The translations under genes were made by a program, and so were the position numbers. This document shows, one piece after another, positions 18,957 to 27,822 of a DNA stretch of 32,130 nucleotides (position 1 is its first letter; each line of letters begins with the position of its first letter). The notes below the pieces were generated by a model. It was not told the DNA's origin. It made no database searches and saw only the letters and a list, made by a program, of their open reading frames with translations. The DNA comes from Elusimicrobiota bacterium. Lineage in GTDB: Bacteria; Elusimicrobiota; Endomicrobiia; Endomicrobiales; Endomicrobiaceae. The stretch is from positions 1-32,130 of the forward strand of contig JAITSO010000058.1 of the NCBI GenBank assembly GCA_031287735.1, in the 5' to 3' direction.

Positions 18957-19473
18957 TTTTAAATCTTTCCCTGTATGATTTTGCACAGGCGCAATATTTT
19001 TGCATATAGTAATTTTCCCGTTTCAAAACATTTTTTTCTTCATAAAAATACGGTCTAAAATCTTCGTACAAAAATTCTATTCCGACTTTTTTAGAAATTT
19101 CTTGTGCAAGAGTCTTTATAACTTCATGATTTTGATGCGGGCTTGATAAAAGCGAAGTGGTAAAGAAATCGAAGTTGTTTTCCTTGGCAAAAAGAGCTGT
19201 TTTTTCAAGTCTTAATTCATAACATAAACTGCATTGTTCTAAAAAAAATTTTTTCCAATTCTCATAATCGTATTCAAATTGCGATTCCTCAAAAAAATCA
19301 AAACCCGAACTCACGCAATATCTTACGGCAGAAATTTTCCGGTTTTCGTATTCTGTTTTATCGTAAACGTTTGGATTGTGCCAAAAAAAAGAAATTTTAT
19401 ATTCTTCTTTTAACAACTTAACAGCACTTGCAGAGCAAGGCGCACAGCAAATATGCAATAAGATTTTTTTCAT
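18949..19473 (-). CDS. queH: Epoxyqueuosine reductase QueH
   Basis: 174 residues; last step of queuosine synthesis in tRNA, reducing epoxyqueuosine by an iron-sulfur enzyme unrelated to QueG. The expected metal ligands are present: HICCAPCSA near the N-terminus, QCSLCYELRLEKTA in the middle and KYCACAKS near the C-terminus. Family blocks FFWHNPNVYDKTEYENR, FFTTSLLSSPHQNHE and YEDFRPYFYE also match. The gene overlaps the downstream SpoIID-domain gene by 8 bases, suggesting coupled translation. No clear ribosome-binding site is seen upstream of the ATG. Confidence 0.95.
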   Translation of the reverse strand: MKKILLHICCAPCSASAVKLLKEEYKISFFWHNPNVYDKTEYENRKISAVRYCVSSGFDFFEESQFEYDYENWKKFFLEQCSLCYELRLEKTALFAKENNFDFFTTSLLSSPHQNHEVIKTLAQEISKKVGIEFLYEDFRPYFYEEKNVLKRENYYMQKYCACAKSYRERFKNV

Positions 19474-19551
19474 TTTATGATTAAACCACTGTAAATTCTT
19501 ACACTAAAAAAAAACTTTATATTACGGTTATTTTTTGTACCCTAAAAATTG

Positions 19552-20649
19552 CTATTCGCTTTCCGGTTTATAGGGAACCAAGTGTGCCGACCAACCACCA
19601 TCTCTAGCGTCCAAATAAGCATCTATCGGATTGTCTTGTGATAAGTTCTTATTTGCAGACGCTATAGCATCAGAGTTTACGCTAATTATTTCATTTATTT
19701 GCGACAAAACTTCCTTTGAAATTCCTAAAGTTTCCGCATTTACAGCAGCGTTTTTTAATAATTCTAACTGTCTTAAAGCGGATTGTTCAACTAATTCTTT
19801 GGTTCTTGCTGTAGCACCAGTCCAAGCATCTTCTTTTTGAGGAAACATTGAACCACTCACATTATAAGGCGAAGCAGCTGAATAGACAGTAATTTGTGGA
19901 AACTTTATGTTAAATATTTTTGCGAAAAGTGGTTTGTAATTAGATTTTTGCCGCAAAGTAATTTTAATTTTTTGACGGCTGAAGTCTGGACTTTCCACAA
20001 ACCATGAAAAAGCATCTTGTCCAATTTTATTTTTTGAAACTGTGTGAAAATGAATATTAGAGCTCATGTAAACACATTTGTTTTGCGTGGAATAATAATT
20101 TACTCCTTTTGAGTTACGCTTAAGACCTAAATTTGCAAGCGGTGTTTGAGGCGATAAAACAATTTCATAACCTTTATCATTATAATAATTGTTTTGAACT
20201 GCCCAATAATACGAAAAAAACTCATTCACAGCAGCAGATTGCAGACTTTGCAAAGCATTGACCGCAGATTGTATTTTCAATACACCAGAAGTTGAGTTAC
20301 CCGATGACGTCTTGTGAATAAAATCCGATGTTGGATTTTCGTTTAAAACATCCATTTCGGCGGGATATCCACCAATAACCTCTGTGGAAAAAGATGGAAT
20401 TTGCGTACCATCTGGGTTTAAACTAAGCGACAAAAGCACACCGATTAGATAGTTGGTTTCACCTAAAAAATTTAAAACTCGTGCTTTATAAATTGCGACA
20501 GACAGTACTATGTTATCAGCTTCAATTTGCATTCTCATCCTAGTTATTATGACTTTTGCAATATTTAACATCATAGCCCAAGAAATTAAAACAATAAGGC
20601 TAAAAATCAGGAAATAATATAAAGTTTGTCCTTTGTTACTTTTTAACAT
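19552..20649 (-). CDS. TadG/TadE-like protein with N-terminal pilin-type helix
   Basis: 365 residues. NKGQTLYYFLIFSLIVLISWAMML at residues 5-28 is a TadE/TadG-like start: a Gly-Gln motif followed by one hydrophobic helix and a helical continuation (TRMRMQIEADNIVLSVAIYKARVLNF). The remaining 300 residues, predicted outside the cytoplasm, do not match a family I know; they contain Ser/Asn-rich and aromatic stretches and end in YLDARDGGWSAHLVPYKPESE. The assignment rests on the N-terminus. A near-consensus promoter lies just upstream (20698-20725). Together with the gene at 14568 this is the second orphan Tad-type pilin within 5 kb. Confidence 0.6.
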   Translation of the reverse strand: MLKSNKGQTLYYFLIFSLIVLISWAMMLNIAKVIITRMRMQIEADNIVLSVAIYKARVLNFLGETNYLIGVLLSLSLNPDGTQIPSFSTEVIGGYPAEMDVLNENPTSDFIHKTSSGNSTSGVLKIQSAVNALQSLQSAAVNEFFSYYWAVQNNYYNDKGYEIVLSPQTPLANLGLKRNSKGVNYYSTQNKCVYMSSNIHFHTVSKNKIGQDAFSWFVESPDFSRQKIKITLRQKSNYKPLFAKIFNIKFPQITVYSAASPYNVSGSMFPQKEDAWTGATARTKELVEQSALRQLELLKNAAVNAETLGISKEVLSQINEIISVNSDAIASANKNLSQDNPIDAYLDARDGGWSAHLVPYKPESE

Positions 20650-20697
20650 TTCAATTTAGTCTGCAAGAATGAGAAGCTACCCATATGGTACGCACGC

Positions 20698-20725
20698 ATT
20701 ATACCATTTTCAAGTTATTTGTAAA
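20698..20725 (-). promoter_or_regulatory. Promoter for the TadG-like gene
   Basis: On the minus strand, TTTACA (20720-20725), a 16-base spacer and a consensus TATAAT (20698-20703), giving a leader of about 40 bases before the ATG at 20649. Confidence 0.6.
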
Positions 20726-20849
20726 CTAACCAAAGTCCAGACAAAAGCACGTTTAAGTTTCTGCTAAATTGATGTCAGACAAACAAACACGCAATGATTT
20801 GCCTTAAATTTTGGAAAATACACCTAACGCATGTTTTCTTCGCATTTTG

Positions 20850-20855
20850 TATAAT
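20850..20855 (+). promoter_or_regulatory. -10 box immediately upstream of the methyltransferase start
   Basis: A consensus TATAAT ends 6 bases before the ATG at 20862. Transcription from it would begin at or next to the start codon, giving a leaderless or nearly leaderless message. No good -35 box is visible at 16-18 bases, so confidence is limited. Confidence 0.4.
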
Positions 20856-20861
20856 AACTGC

Positions 20862-22454
20862 ATGCCAGAATGTAGAGATTGCTTAACCATCAAAGAAGCC
20901 AGTATTTGGGCTACTGATCATTTAGGAAAGAAAGTAACAACTTCTAATATTTCTTATCTTGTTCAATATGGACGTATTGCAAAAATTGGATATAACGGTT
21001 CAACTCATATTTCAAAATTTGATCTTGAAAAATATTACCGTTCATTAGGTAAATCAAAAGAAACTGCTTGGAAAGAAAAATTAGGACAAGATTTAAATTG
21101 GACTTTGTCTTTTGATAAATTAAAAGAATCCGACACCACTAAGCATATCCATAGGCTCCACCCGTATAAAGGCAAGTTTATTCCGCAACTTGTTGAGTAC
21201 TTTCTTGATAGCCATACCGACAATTTTAAAACCGCAACATATTTCAAAGAAGGAGACATAGTTTTAGACCCTTTTTGCGGCAGTGGTACTACACTTGCTC
21301 AGTCAAATGAACTTGGACTTCATGCCATAGGTATAGATGTTTCATCGTTTAATGTCTTTATTTCAAACTGCAAAATTGCAGATTACGACATCAAGCGGTT
21401 AGATGAAGTAATAAATCAAATAACAATCAAATTGTATTCTGAAGCAAAAATTTTGAAATCTGATTTTGAAAATACTCTTATAGAGAAATTAAAAATGTTT
21501 AACAACAAATACTTTCCTGCTACTGAATTCAAATATAAATTAAGACAAAATCTCATAGATGAAGATAAATACGGTGCAGAAAAAGAAAAATTGTTCTTGC
21601 CTATTTATGAAAAACTAATTTCAGAATATAAAATAGATTTACTCAAAAAAAATCCAAAAACTTTTTTAGAAAAGTGGTATTTTAAAAATATCCGCTACGA
21701 AATAGCTTTTGTGTTTAATGAAATAAAGCAGATACAAGATGCCAGCATTGAGAAAATTCTTGATTTAATTCTCAGCCGAACAATACGTTCTTGCAGAGCA
21801 ACTACACATTCGGACTTGGCAACGCTTGTAGAGCCGATTTCTACAACTTATTACTGCTCAAAACACGGCAAAATTTGTAAGCCTATTTTCTCAATTATGA
21901 AATGGTGGCGTACATATTCGAAAGATACTGTTAATAGGTTAAAGGATTTTGCAAAGTTAAAAACTAATACATATCAATATTGTTTAGCTGGAGATAGCAG
22001 AGTAATAAATATTCCTGTTGAGATATTAAAAAAACAAAAAAATCTTGCAAGTGTGCTACAGAAGCAAAAAATAGCAGGTATATTCTCAAGTCCGCCTTAT
22101 GTAGGTCTTATAGACTATCACGAGCAGCACGCATACGCTTATGATTTATTTGGTTTTGAAAGAAAAGATGAGCTTGAAATTGGTCCGTTATTCAAAGGAC
22201 AAACAAAAAATGCTCAAAAAAGTTATGTGGAAGGTATTTCAGCAGTTTTAAATAACTGTAAAAAATACTTAAAAGATGATTACAATGTCTTTTTGGTAGC
22301 AAATGATAAATACAATTTATACCCAACAATAGCAGAAAAATCCGGAATGAAAATAGTTAATCAATTCCGTCGTCCGGTGCTTAACAGGACGGAAAAAGAT
22401 AAAGGTGCATACTCGGAAACAGTGTTTCATTTGAAAAGAATGAAGGAGATATAA
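20862..22454 (+). CDS. DNA methyltransferase, N4-cytosine-type motif, with N-terminal HTH
   Basis: 530 residues from the ATG at 20862; the frame is open 17 codons further up, but those residues look unlike the family. The N-terminus (TIKEASIWATDHLGKKVTTS) looks like a helix-turn-helix of the MerR/excisionase type. HPYKGKFIPQLVEYFL leads into the SAM-binding motif I DPFCGSGTTLAQS (Asp136). About 270 residues later comes the catalytic motif SSPPY (409-413), then IDYHEQHAYAYDLFGF. Motif I before motif IV with a long insert in between, probably the target-recognition region, is an alpha-like order. SPPY suggests N4-cytosine methylation. The frame is intact. The HerA-like gene starts 2 bases after the stop, implying a two-gene unit. 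Target sequence unknown. Confidence 0.85.
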   Translation: MPECRDCLTIKEASIWATDHLGKKVTTSNISYLVQYGRIAKIGYNGSTHISKFDLEKYYRSLGKSKETAWKEKLGQDLNWTLSFDKLKESDTTKHIHRLHPYKGKFIPQLVEYFLDSHTDNFKTATYFKEGDIVLDPFCGSGTTLAQSNELGLHAIGIDVSSFNVFISNCKIADYDIKRLDEVINQITIKLYSEAKILKSDFENTLIEKLKMFNNKYFPATEFKYKLRQNLIDEDKYGAEKEKLFLPIYEKLISEYKIDLLKKNPKTFLEKWYFKNIRYEIAFVFNEIKQIQDASIEKILDLILSRTIRSCRATTHSDLATLVEPISTTYYCSKHGKICKPIFSIMKWWRTYSKDTVNRLKDFAKLKTNTYQYCLAGDSRVINIPVEILKKQKNLASVLQKQKIAGIFSSPPYVGLIDYHEQHAYAYDLFGFERKDELEIGPLFKGQTKNAQKSYVEGISAVLNNCKKYLKDDYNVFLVANDKYNLYPTIAEKSGMKIVNQFRRPVLNRTEKDKGAYSETVFHLKRMKEI

Positions 22455-22456
22455 CA

Positions 22457-24556
22457 ATGAACAGAAAAGCAAGACTAATATTTTTAGGACTTTCATTAAT
22501 CTTTTTGATTGGTGTTGGTTATTATGTGTCAAAAAACTTTGACTTTTTACTGAATGATTTTTGGTTTACGTCAGGTTTTTTATTGCTAATATTGCTTTCT
22601 TTGATTGACCAACCGTTTTTTTCCAAAGATTCAAATGTGTTTGTTAATGCCATTACTGCGGGAATATCTTTGTTGCTTGTTAATCCAGAATATCGTAGTT
22701 GTTTATTTTGGATATTTGGAGGAATTACGCTTTACTTAGCAATTAGCAGTTATGTTTTGATGTGGATAAGGAGTAAATCGTTGCCAAACGAGAATAAACT
22801 GACACAATTTATTTCAAAGATTAACAGAGAGATTGGGAAACCCCAAACACTTTTTTCTGCTTTTTTTCTTTGGGGTGCGATTAATAAGTTTGGTGTAAAC
22901 AGTTATGCTTTTAACGCATTAATGCTTTATTGGGCAATTTTTATGATATTGCGTATTGACGCTATTGCTATGATAATAAGCAGTTTGTTTGATAAAAAAG
23001 AAAACATTGAACAGGAATCAGCATTGGGTAAAATTTTTGGCGTTCAATCTAAAAATACTTTCCTTGTAAAACTTTTTCCAGAACGAAAAGAAACAACTAA
23101 AATATTTGATTTTGTTGAATTTTTATACTCAATTGACGAAAAGCAAACTGTTAGAAAAGGGTTGATACTAGACACTTATTTATTAAATGAGCAACAATGG
23201 GTTAAAGTGCTTACAACAAATGAGATAACCAGAATCTTTGAAAAAGGGAACTGCTTTGAAAATCATACCGCAGATGTTGTTTATAAAGTTAAAGAAGTCC
23301 CCGATACAAAATATCTGAATACATTTATTGGAATTGTAACTGAAAATTCTACAATTGAAAAAATCAAATTTATATACAACTCTAAAAATGAAATAACAGA
23401 AAGTAATTTGTTAGAAGTGAAAATTGGAAATCGTACAGTTTATTATCAGATAATTGAAGGTATGACTATAATTGAACAGTTGGAAAATAAAAATGAAACA
23501 GGTTTTATTATTGGCGAAGCCATTCAATTAGGTATTTGGGAACATGACAAAGTGAAATTTGAGCCTTTCGGTTGGGTGCCTGAAATTAATTCACCAGTCT
23601 ACATTGCTTCTCATATAGAAAACACGACAATAGGAACAGATGAACTTGAAATTGGTAAAATCCCAAATACTAATTTCCCAGTTGTCATTAAAAAAGATTT
23701 AGCGTTAACTCATCACACTGCAGTTATTGGTGTTACAGGAACCGGGAAGTCAGTTTTTTCAAGAAACCTAATTAGAGAATATCTCAAAGACGAAAAAGTG
23801 AAGGTGATTTGTGTTGATTTTACAGGTGAATATAAAGATAAATTTAAGGACTTAACTCCAGTTGATATAATTAATGATACAATGGAAAAAGAGCTGTTTA
23901 AAAAGATTGATGAAGTAGAAGCTATGCTTATAGCGTCATACGGAAAAGAGAATAATAAGACTAAAACCAAACGGCAAGAAATTTCCAAAAAAATGATTGA
24001 GCAAATATCTGTATTTCTGAAAGATAACAATTCAAAAATTTCAATAATAGATTTGCCTGAAATTGTAAATACTTCGGCAAATTTTGAATATATGAGGTTA
24101 TTTATTAAGTCAATATTCTATATTGCAAAAAAAGAAAAATCATTTGGAAATAAGGTTTGTTTAGTATTAGAAGAAGCTCATACAATTATACCCGAATGGA
24201 AATTTTCAGGAATTTCCGAAAAATCGGCGCAACCGTTATTAAATAGTATCGCTCAAATAGCCTTGCAAGGTAGAAAATATAATGTTGGATTGTTGGTAAT
24301 TGCACAACGAACAGCAAATGTTTCAAAAACAATCCTAACACAATGCAATACAGTTGTTGCATTCCAACAATTTGATAAAACAAGCAGTGAATTTTTAGCT
24401 AATTATTTTGGTGACGGTATCGCCAAAATCTTGCCAACTTTAAAATTTAGACAAGCGGTAGTTGCAGGGAAAGCATTGAAATCAAATATTCCAATGATTT
24501 TTGAAGTTCCTGAAATTGCAGAACAACAAGAAAGAACGGAACGTGAATATTTATAA
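22457..24556 (+). CDS. Membrane-anchored HerA/FtsK-like ATPase (DUF87-type)
   Basis: 699 residues. Four or five hydrophobic segments lie in the first 170 residues (about 5-25, 34-54, 65-110, 130-165). A soluble part with beta-rich character (about 200-410), possibly a HAS-barrel-like region, precedes a HerA-type RecA ATPase: HHTAVIGVTGTGKSVFSR (Walker A, Lys431), VICVDFTGEY, Walker B VCLVLEEAHTIIPEW (Glu572/Glu573), and GRKYNVGLLVIAQRTANVSK with the usual Gln-Arg sensor/finger region. HerA ATPases are DNA-translocating hexamers used in repair and in several phage-defence systems. Membrane segments are atypical for HerA. AAGGAGATATA precedes the ATG, 2 bases after the methyltransferase stop. 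No NurA or other nuclease partner is adjacent. The frame is intact. Confidence 0.85.
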   Translation: MNRKARLIFLGLSLIFLIGVGYYVSKNFDFLLNDFWFTSGFLLLILLSLIDQPFFSKDSNVFVNAITAGISLLLVNPEYRSCLFWIFGGITLYLAISSYVLMWIRSKSLPNENKLTQFISKINREIGKPQTLFSAFFLWGAINKFGVNSYAFNALMLYWAIFMILRIDAIAMIISSLFDKKENIEQESALGKIFGVQSKNTFLVKLFPERKETTKIFDFVEFLYSIDEKQTVRKGLILDTYLLNEQQWVKVLTTNEITRIFEKGNCFENHTADVVYKVKEVPDTKYLNTFIGIVTENSTIEKIKFIYNSKNEITESNLLEVKIGNRTVYYQIIEGMTIIEQLENKNETGFIIGEAIQLGIWEHDKVKFEPFGWVPEINSPVYIASHIENTTIGTDELEIGKIPNTNFPVVIKKDLALTHHTAVIGVTGTGKSVFSRNLIREYLKDEKVKVICVDFTGEYKDKFKDLTPVDIINDTMEKELFKKIDEVEAMLIASYGKENNKTKTKRQEISKKMIEQISVFLKDNNSKISIIDLPEIVNTSANFEYMRLFIKSIFYIAKKEKSFGNKVCLVLEEAHTIIPEWKFSGISEKSAQPLLNSIAQIALQGRKYNVGLLVIAQRTANVSKTILTQCNTVVAFQQFDKTSSEFLANYFGDGIAKILPTLKFRQAVVAGKALKSNIPMIFEVPEIAEQQERTEREYL

Positions 24557-24637
24557 GTTACATATAAAATACTACCCGCAAAATTGTGCAAAGTATAAAA
24601 GCTATAATTCTGAACGGTCGTCTGCGTAATACTAAAC

Positions 24638-25863
24638 ATGAAAAAACATATTTCAATTTTAGAAAGACTTTTTGATAAAAACTATCAACTCATTGATGGA
24701 ACTGATGAGATTTTTGAATTAGATTTAGCTTTGTGGTAGAGCGAAATTCTTTCTACAAACGAGCTAAAAGAAAGAAGTGCATATTTTAAGTTAATAGACG
24801 GTACTGAAACTACACATTATAAAATGTGTAATTTTCAAAACTTAGAAGAAGTTCACAAAGAAAGCTCTTTTAGAACTAAAAAATTTTTCATAAGTGGAAA
24901 ATATTCTACAGGCTACGCATGGGTTATTTCCATACAGAGGTAAATTTCACCCTCAATTAATTAGAGCGTTATTAAACATATTAAACGTTAAAAAGGGTAA
25001 TATTGTTCTTGATCCAATGGCGGGAAGTGCAACTGTCGCAGTGGAAGCTAATCTGCTTGGAATAGATGCTATTTCTATAGATATAAGTCCATTTTGCCGA
25101 CTTATAGGAAAAGTTAAAACATTTGTGCACTAAATTTAGATTGTGGAATTTTAGATAGCATTGTTAGCAAACCACAAACATTGTTTAAAAAACTTAACAA
25201 GAATAAAGTCACTGTATATTTTGAAAATAAGAAAAGGGACGATAATAAGCTTTATTATGAAATTTTATTGCTAGCTTATTTAGACAGTGTCGGTTTTGCT
25301 AAAAGGGCAGAAACTTCGTTAGAAAAACTCTTCCCAAGAGTGTTGATAGATATATTGCAACTATTAAGTATTTTCAAGCGGCAAGGGAAAAATTAAAATT
25401 GCAAATTGGGAAAACTAAAGTATTAGAAGGAAATGCTTTAAATTTATTGCTACCTGAAAATAGTATTGACGTAATTATAACGTCTCCGCCATACTCGTTT
25501 GCTATTGACTATTTAAAAAATGATAAAACGCAGTTAGAATACTTAGACGCGGATATTGAAAAATTATATTCTCAAATGATAGGACTGCAAGGCTACGGAA
25601 TAGATGAAAAATTGCAGATGTATTTTGACGCTATGGAAAAAGCAATTGCTGAAATGTATAGAGTGTTAAAGGAATCCTCTTCCCTTGTGATTGTTATAGG
25701 CACAAACGATATTCAAACTAAAGGAGTAAGATTAGAGACAAAAGTAATAGATATTGCGCAAAAAGCAGGTTTTGTTTTTGAACTAAGCTTAATAAAACCT
25801 ATTCGTGGATTGCAAAACTCAATGAAAGAAGAATTTGTATTATTTTTTAAAAAACAGAGCTGA
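24638..25863 (+). pseudogene. Broken DNA methyltransferase (N4-cytosine type)
   Basis: A methyltransferase of about 400 residues can be read only by joining frames. The ATG at 24638 opens a frame with an in-frame TAG at 24737-24739. A frameshift near 24900-24915 leads to THGLFPYRGKFHPQLIRALL and motif I, DPMAGSATVAVEA (normally DPFxGSGTT, so also altered). A second shift near 25110-25135 leads to CALNLDCGIL. A third near 25345 leads to RYIATIKYFQAAREKLKLQIGK and the catalytic motif TSPPYSFAIDY, ending at 25863. The YRGKFHPQ and SPPY pattern relates it to the intact gene at 20862. A TATAAT lies at 24603-24608. One stop plus three shifts makes sequencing error an unlikely full explanation. Confidence 0.85.
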
Positions 25864-25867
25864 TATT

Positions 25868-26864
25868 ATGAGCATAAAACCTATTGATACGAAGTTTAAA
25901 ACAGTCATAGAAAAAAAACACTTTTTATTTTTTTAATCAAAATTTTGAGGAAAAATATGAAGGATATATAAATTCTCTAAAAGAAATATTGCTTGTATTG
26001 AAAAATCAGGTAGAAACATGCGGTCTTAAAAAAGAACTTTTTGAACGAATGATTTTAGAGAAAGAAAACGGACTTAAAGCACTGCTTGCTTTAACAGGGT
26101 TTTCGCAGGAAATGTTTAAAAGATTAACTACTATTATGCGGATTATTGATGATGCCGAGCTAGATAAACTAACTTATAAAGATAAATGGCTAAACAAGAA
26201 AACTGCACTTGACTTTAATGAATGGCCCGATAAAATGATTTCTAAGTTAATAAAAGAAAATAAGTTTTTTAGAAAGGGTATTGTAAATATATTTTTTGAA
26301 GGTTCTACTGTACCGTTTCTTACAAAAACTATACCTCTTTTTGAATTAAAAAAATTAAGTATTTCAAAACTAAAATTTGAACTACCTGAAATGATAGATA
26401 CTTTAATAAGATACAAAGAAAAAGGCAGTCGTTCAGGTAAAAAAGAAAATAATGCTGAAATTTTAATAGAACAAATTTTAGAAAAATTAGGAATAAATTT
26501 TGAAAAAGGCGATTTAAAAGAACTTATTAAAAATACTCCTGACAACAAAAGAACAATGGACTTTATCATCCCTAACAAACAAAAACCTCTTATAATAATT
26601 GAAAGCTCGTTTCTTGCTACAACTTCATCAGGACAAGGCGATAAATCAAAAACTGAAATTTCTATAGATGCGCTTATAAAATCATATTATCCAAAAGCAA
26701 AGTTTATCGGGTTTGTTGACGGTATTGGATGGTATGTAAGAAGAGGTGATTTAAAAAGAATGATTGCTGCTTATGAAGATGTCTTCACTTTCCATAAAGA
26801 TGAATTACAAAGGTTTGAGAAGTTTTTAATGGATATAATAGTGCTAAAGGATAAGAAATGTTAA
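25868..26864 (+). pseudogene. DpnII-family restriction endonuclease, frameshifted near the N-terminus
   Basis: The ATG at 25868 begins MSIKPIDTKFKTVIEK and stops after 22 codons, just past an A8 run (25911-25918) and a T7 run (25928-25934). Removing one base there joins it to NQNFEEKYEGYINSLKEILL and the long frame to 26864, about 331 residues in all. The C-terminal part matches the DpnII-type endonuclease domain: RTMDFIIPN, IIIESSFLATTSSGQGDKSKTE (PD-(D/E)xK-like acidic residues and Lys), FIGFVDGIGWYVRRGDLKRM and DVFTFHKDELQRFEKFL. The rest of the frame is clean, so this could be recent loss, slippage-based switching or a sequence error. Its end overlaps the next methyltransferase by 7 bases. 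Confidence 0.8.
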
Positions 26865-27684
26865 AAAAATTTATAAACACCATTATAAACGACGATTGTT
26901 TAAACGTGTTAAGAGATATTTCCAGTAATTCAGTAGATGTGACTTTCGCGGATCCGCCTTTCAACTTAAAGAAAAAATATAATAAATACAATGATGCAAA
27001 GGAAACGCAGGACTATTTAATTTGGTGTCAGAAATGGCTAAACGAAATGGTGCGTATAACAAAGCCTACAGGTGCAATTTTTGTTCATAATATTCCGCGT
27101 TGGCTTTCTTATTTTTCAAATGATTTAAATAAAATTGCGTACTTTAAACATTGGATTGCTTGGGATTCACCAAGTGCTCCGCTTGGAAAAACCTTGTTGC
27201 CAAACCACTATGGAATCTTATATTACACGAAGGCAAAATCTCATAAAGATTTTAAATTTTTTGATATAAGATCACCTCATCCGCGTTGCAGAATTTGTAA
27301 AGAATTTTTAAAAGATTATGGAGGGAAAAAAGCGTTGGCACATGGTTTTGGTCCGTTAGTTTCAGATGTTTGGAATGACATACATAGAATAAGACATAAG
27401 AAAATCAATTGCCTATACCATTGCTTGAACGATTAATTTTAATGACTACAGAAGAAGGCGACATTGTTTTAGATCCTTTTATAGGAACAGGAACAACTGC
27501 TGTTGCAGCTAAAAGATTAGGAAGGAAATACATCGGCATAGAGCAAGACAAACAATATACGGCAATTGCACAAAAAAATATTGCAGCCGCACAGCAGACA
27601 AAAGCCAACGGTTGTTTTGTTTCACAATATCTTGGACAGATTAAAACAATAAGGAATAAAGATTTTAAAATGATTTTTAGCTAA
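26858..27684 (+). pseudogene. Beta-class DNA methyltransferase, disrupted by a small deletion/frameshift
   Basis: The first frame (26858-27436) carries INDDCLNVLRDI, the catalytic motif ADPPFNLKKKY and the conserved GFGPLVSDVWNDIHRIRHKK. It then runs out of frame into NCLYHCLND and stops. The expected continuation (QLPIPLLERLILMTT, motif I DPFIGTGTTAVAAKRLGRKYIGIE) is in another frame from about 27405. The family normally has a short RDxHPC segment between HRIxH and QLPI; it is missing here, which fits a deletion of roughly 20 bases. Order motif IV then motif I is beta class, and DPPF suggests N6-adenine methylation. It was presumably the partner of the DpnII-family endonuclease just upstream. 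Confidence 0.82.
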
Positions 27685-27822
27685 AAAAAACGAGCCGATC
27701 ATTGCTGATAAAATTTGGTTTTTTTATGAACCAACCACATCAAAAATTATAAAAAACAAAAAGGTGCTGCAAAACACAAAAAAACAAATGTTTTTATATT
27801 TTGCAAAAATATAAATCTAAAA

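Noticed and set aside
24737-24739. Recoded in-frame TAG
   Set aside because: The same gene also has three frameshifts and a changed motif I, so decay is simpler than stop-codon recoding.
27409-27684. Separate small protein holding methyltransferase motif I
   Set aside because: It starts at a TTG with no ribosome-binding site and continues the preceding methyltransferase; a broken single gene explains it better than a split enzyme.
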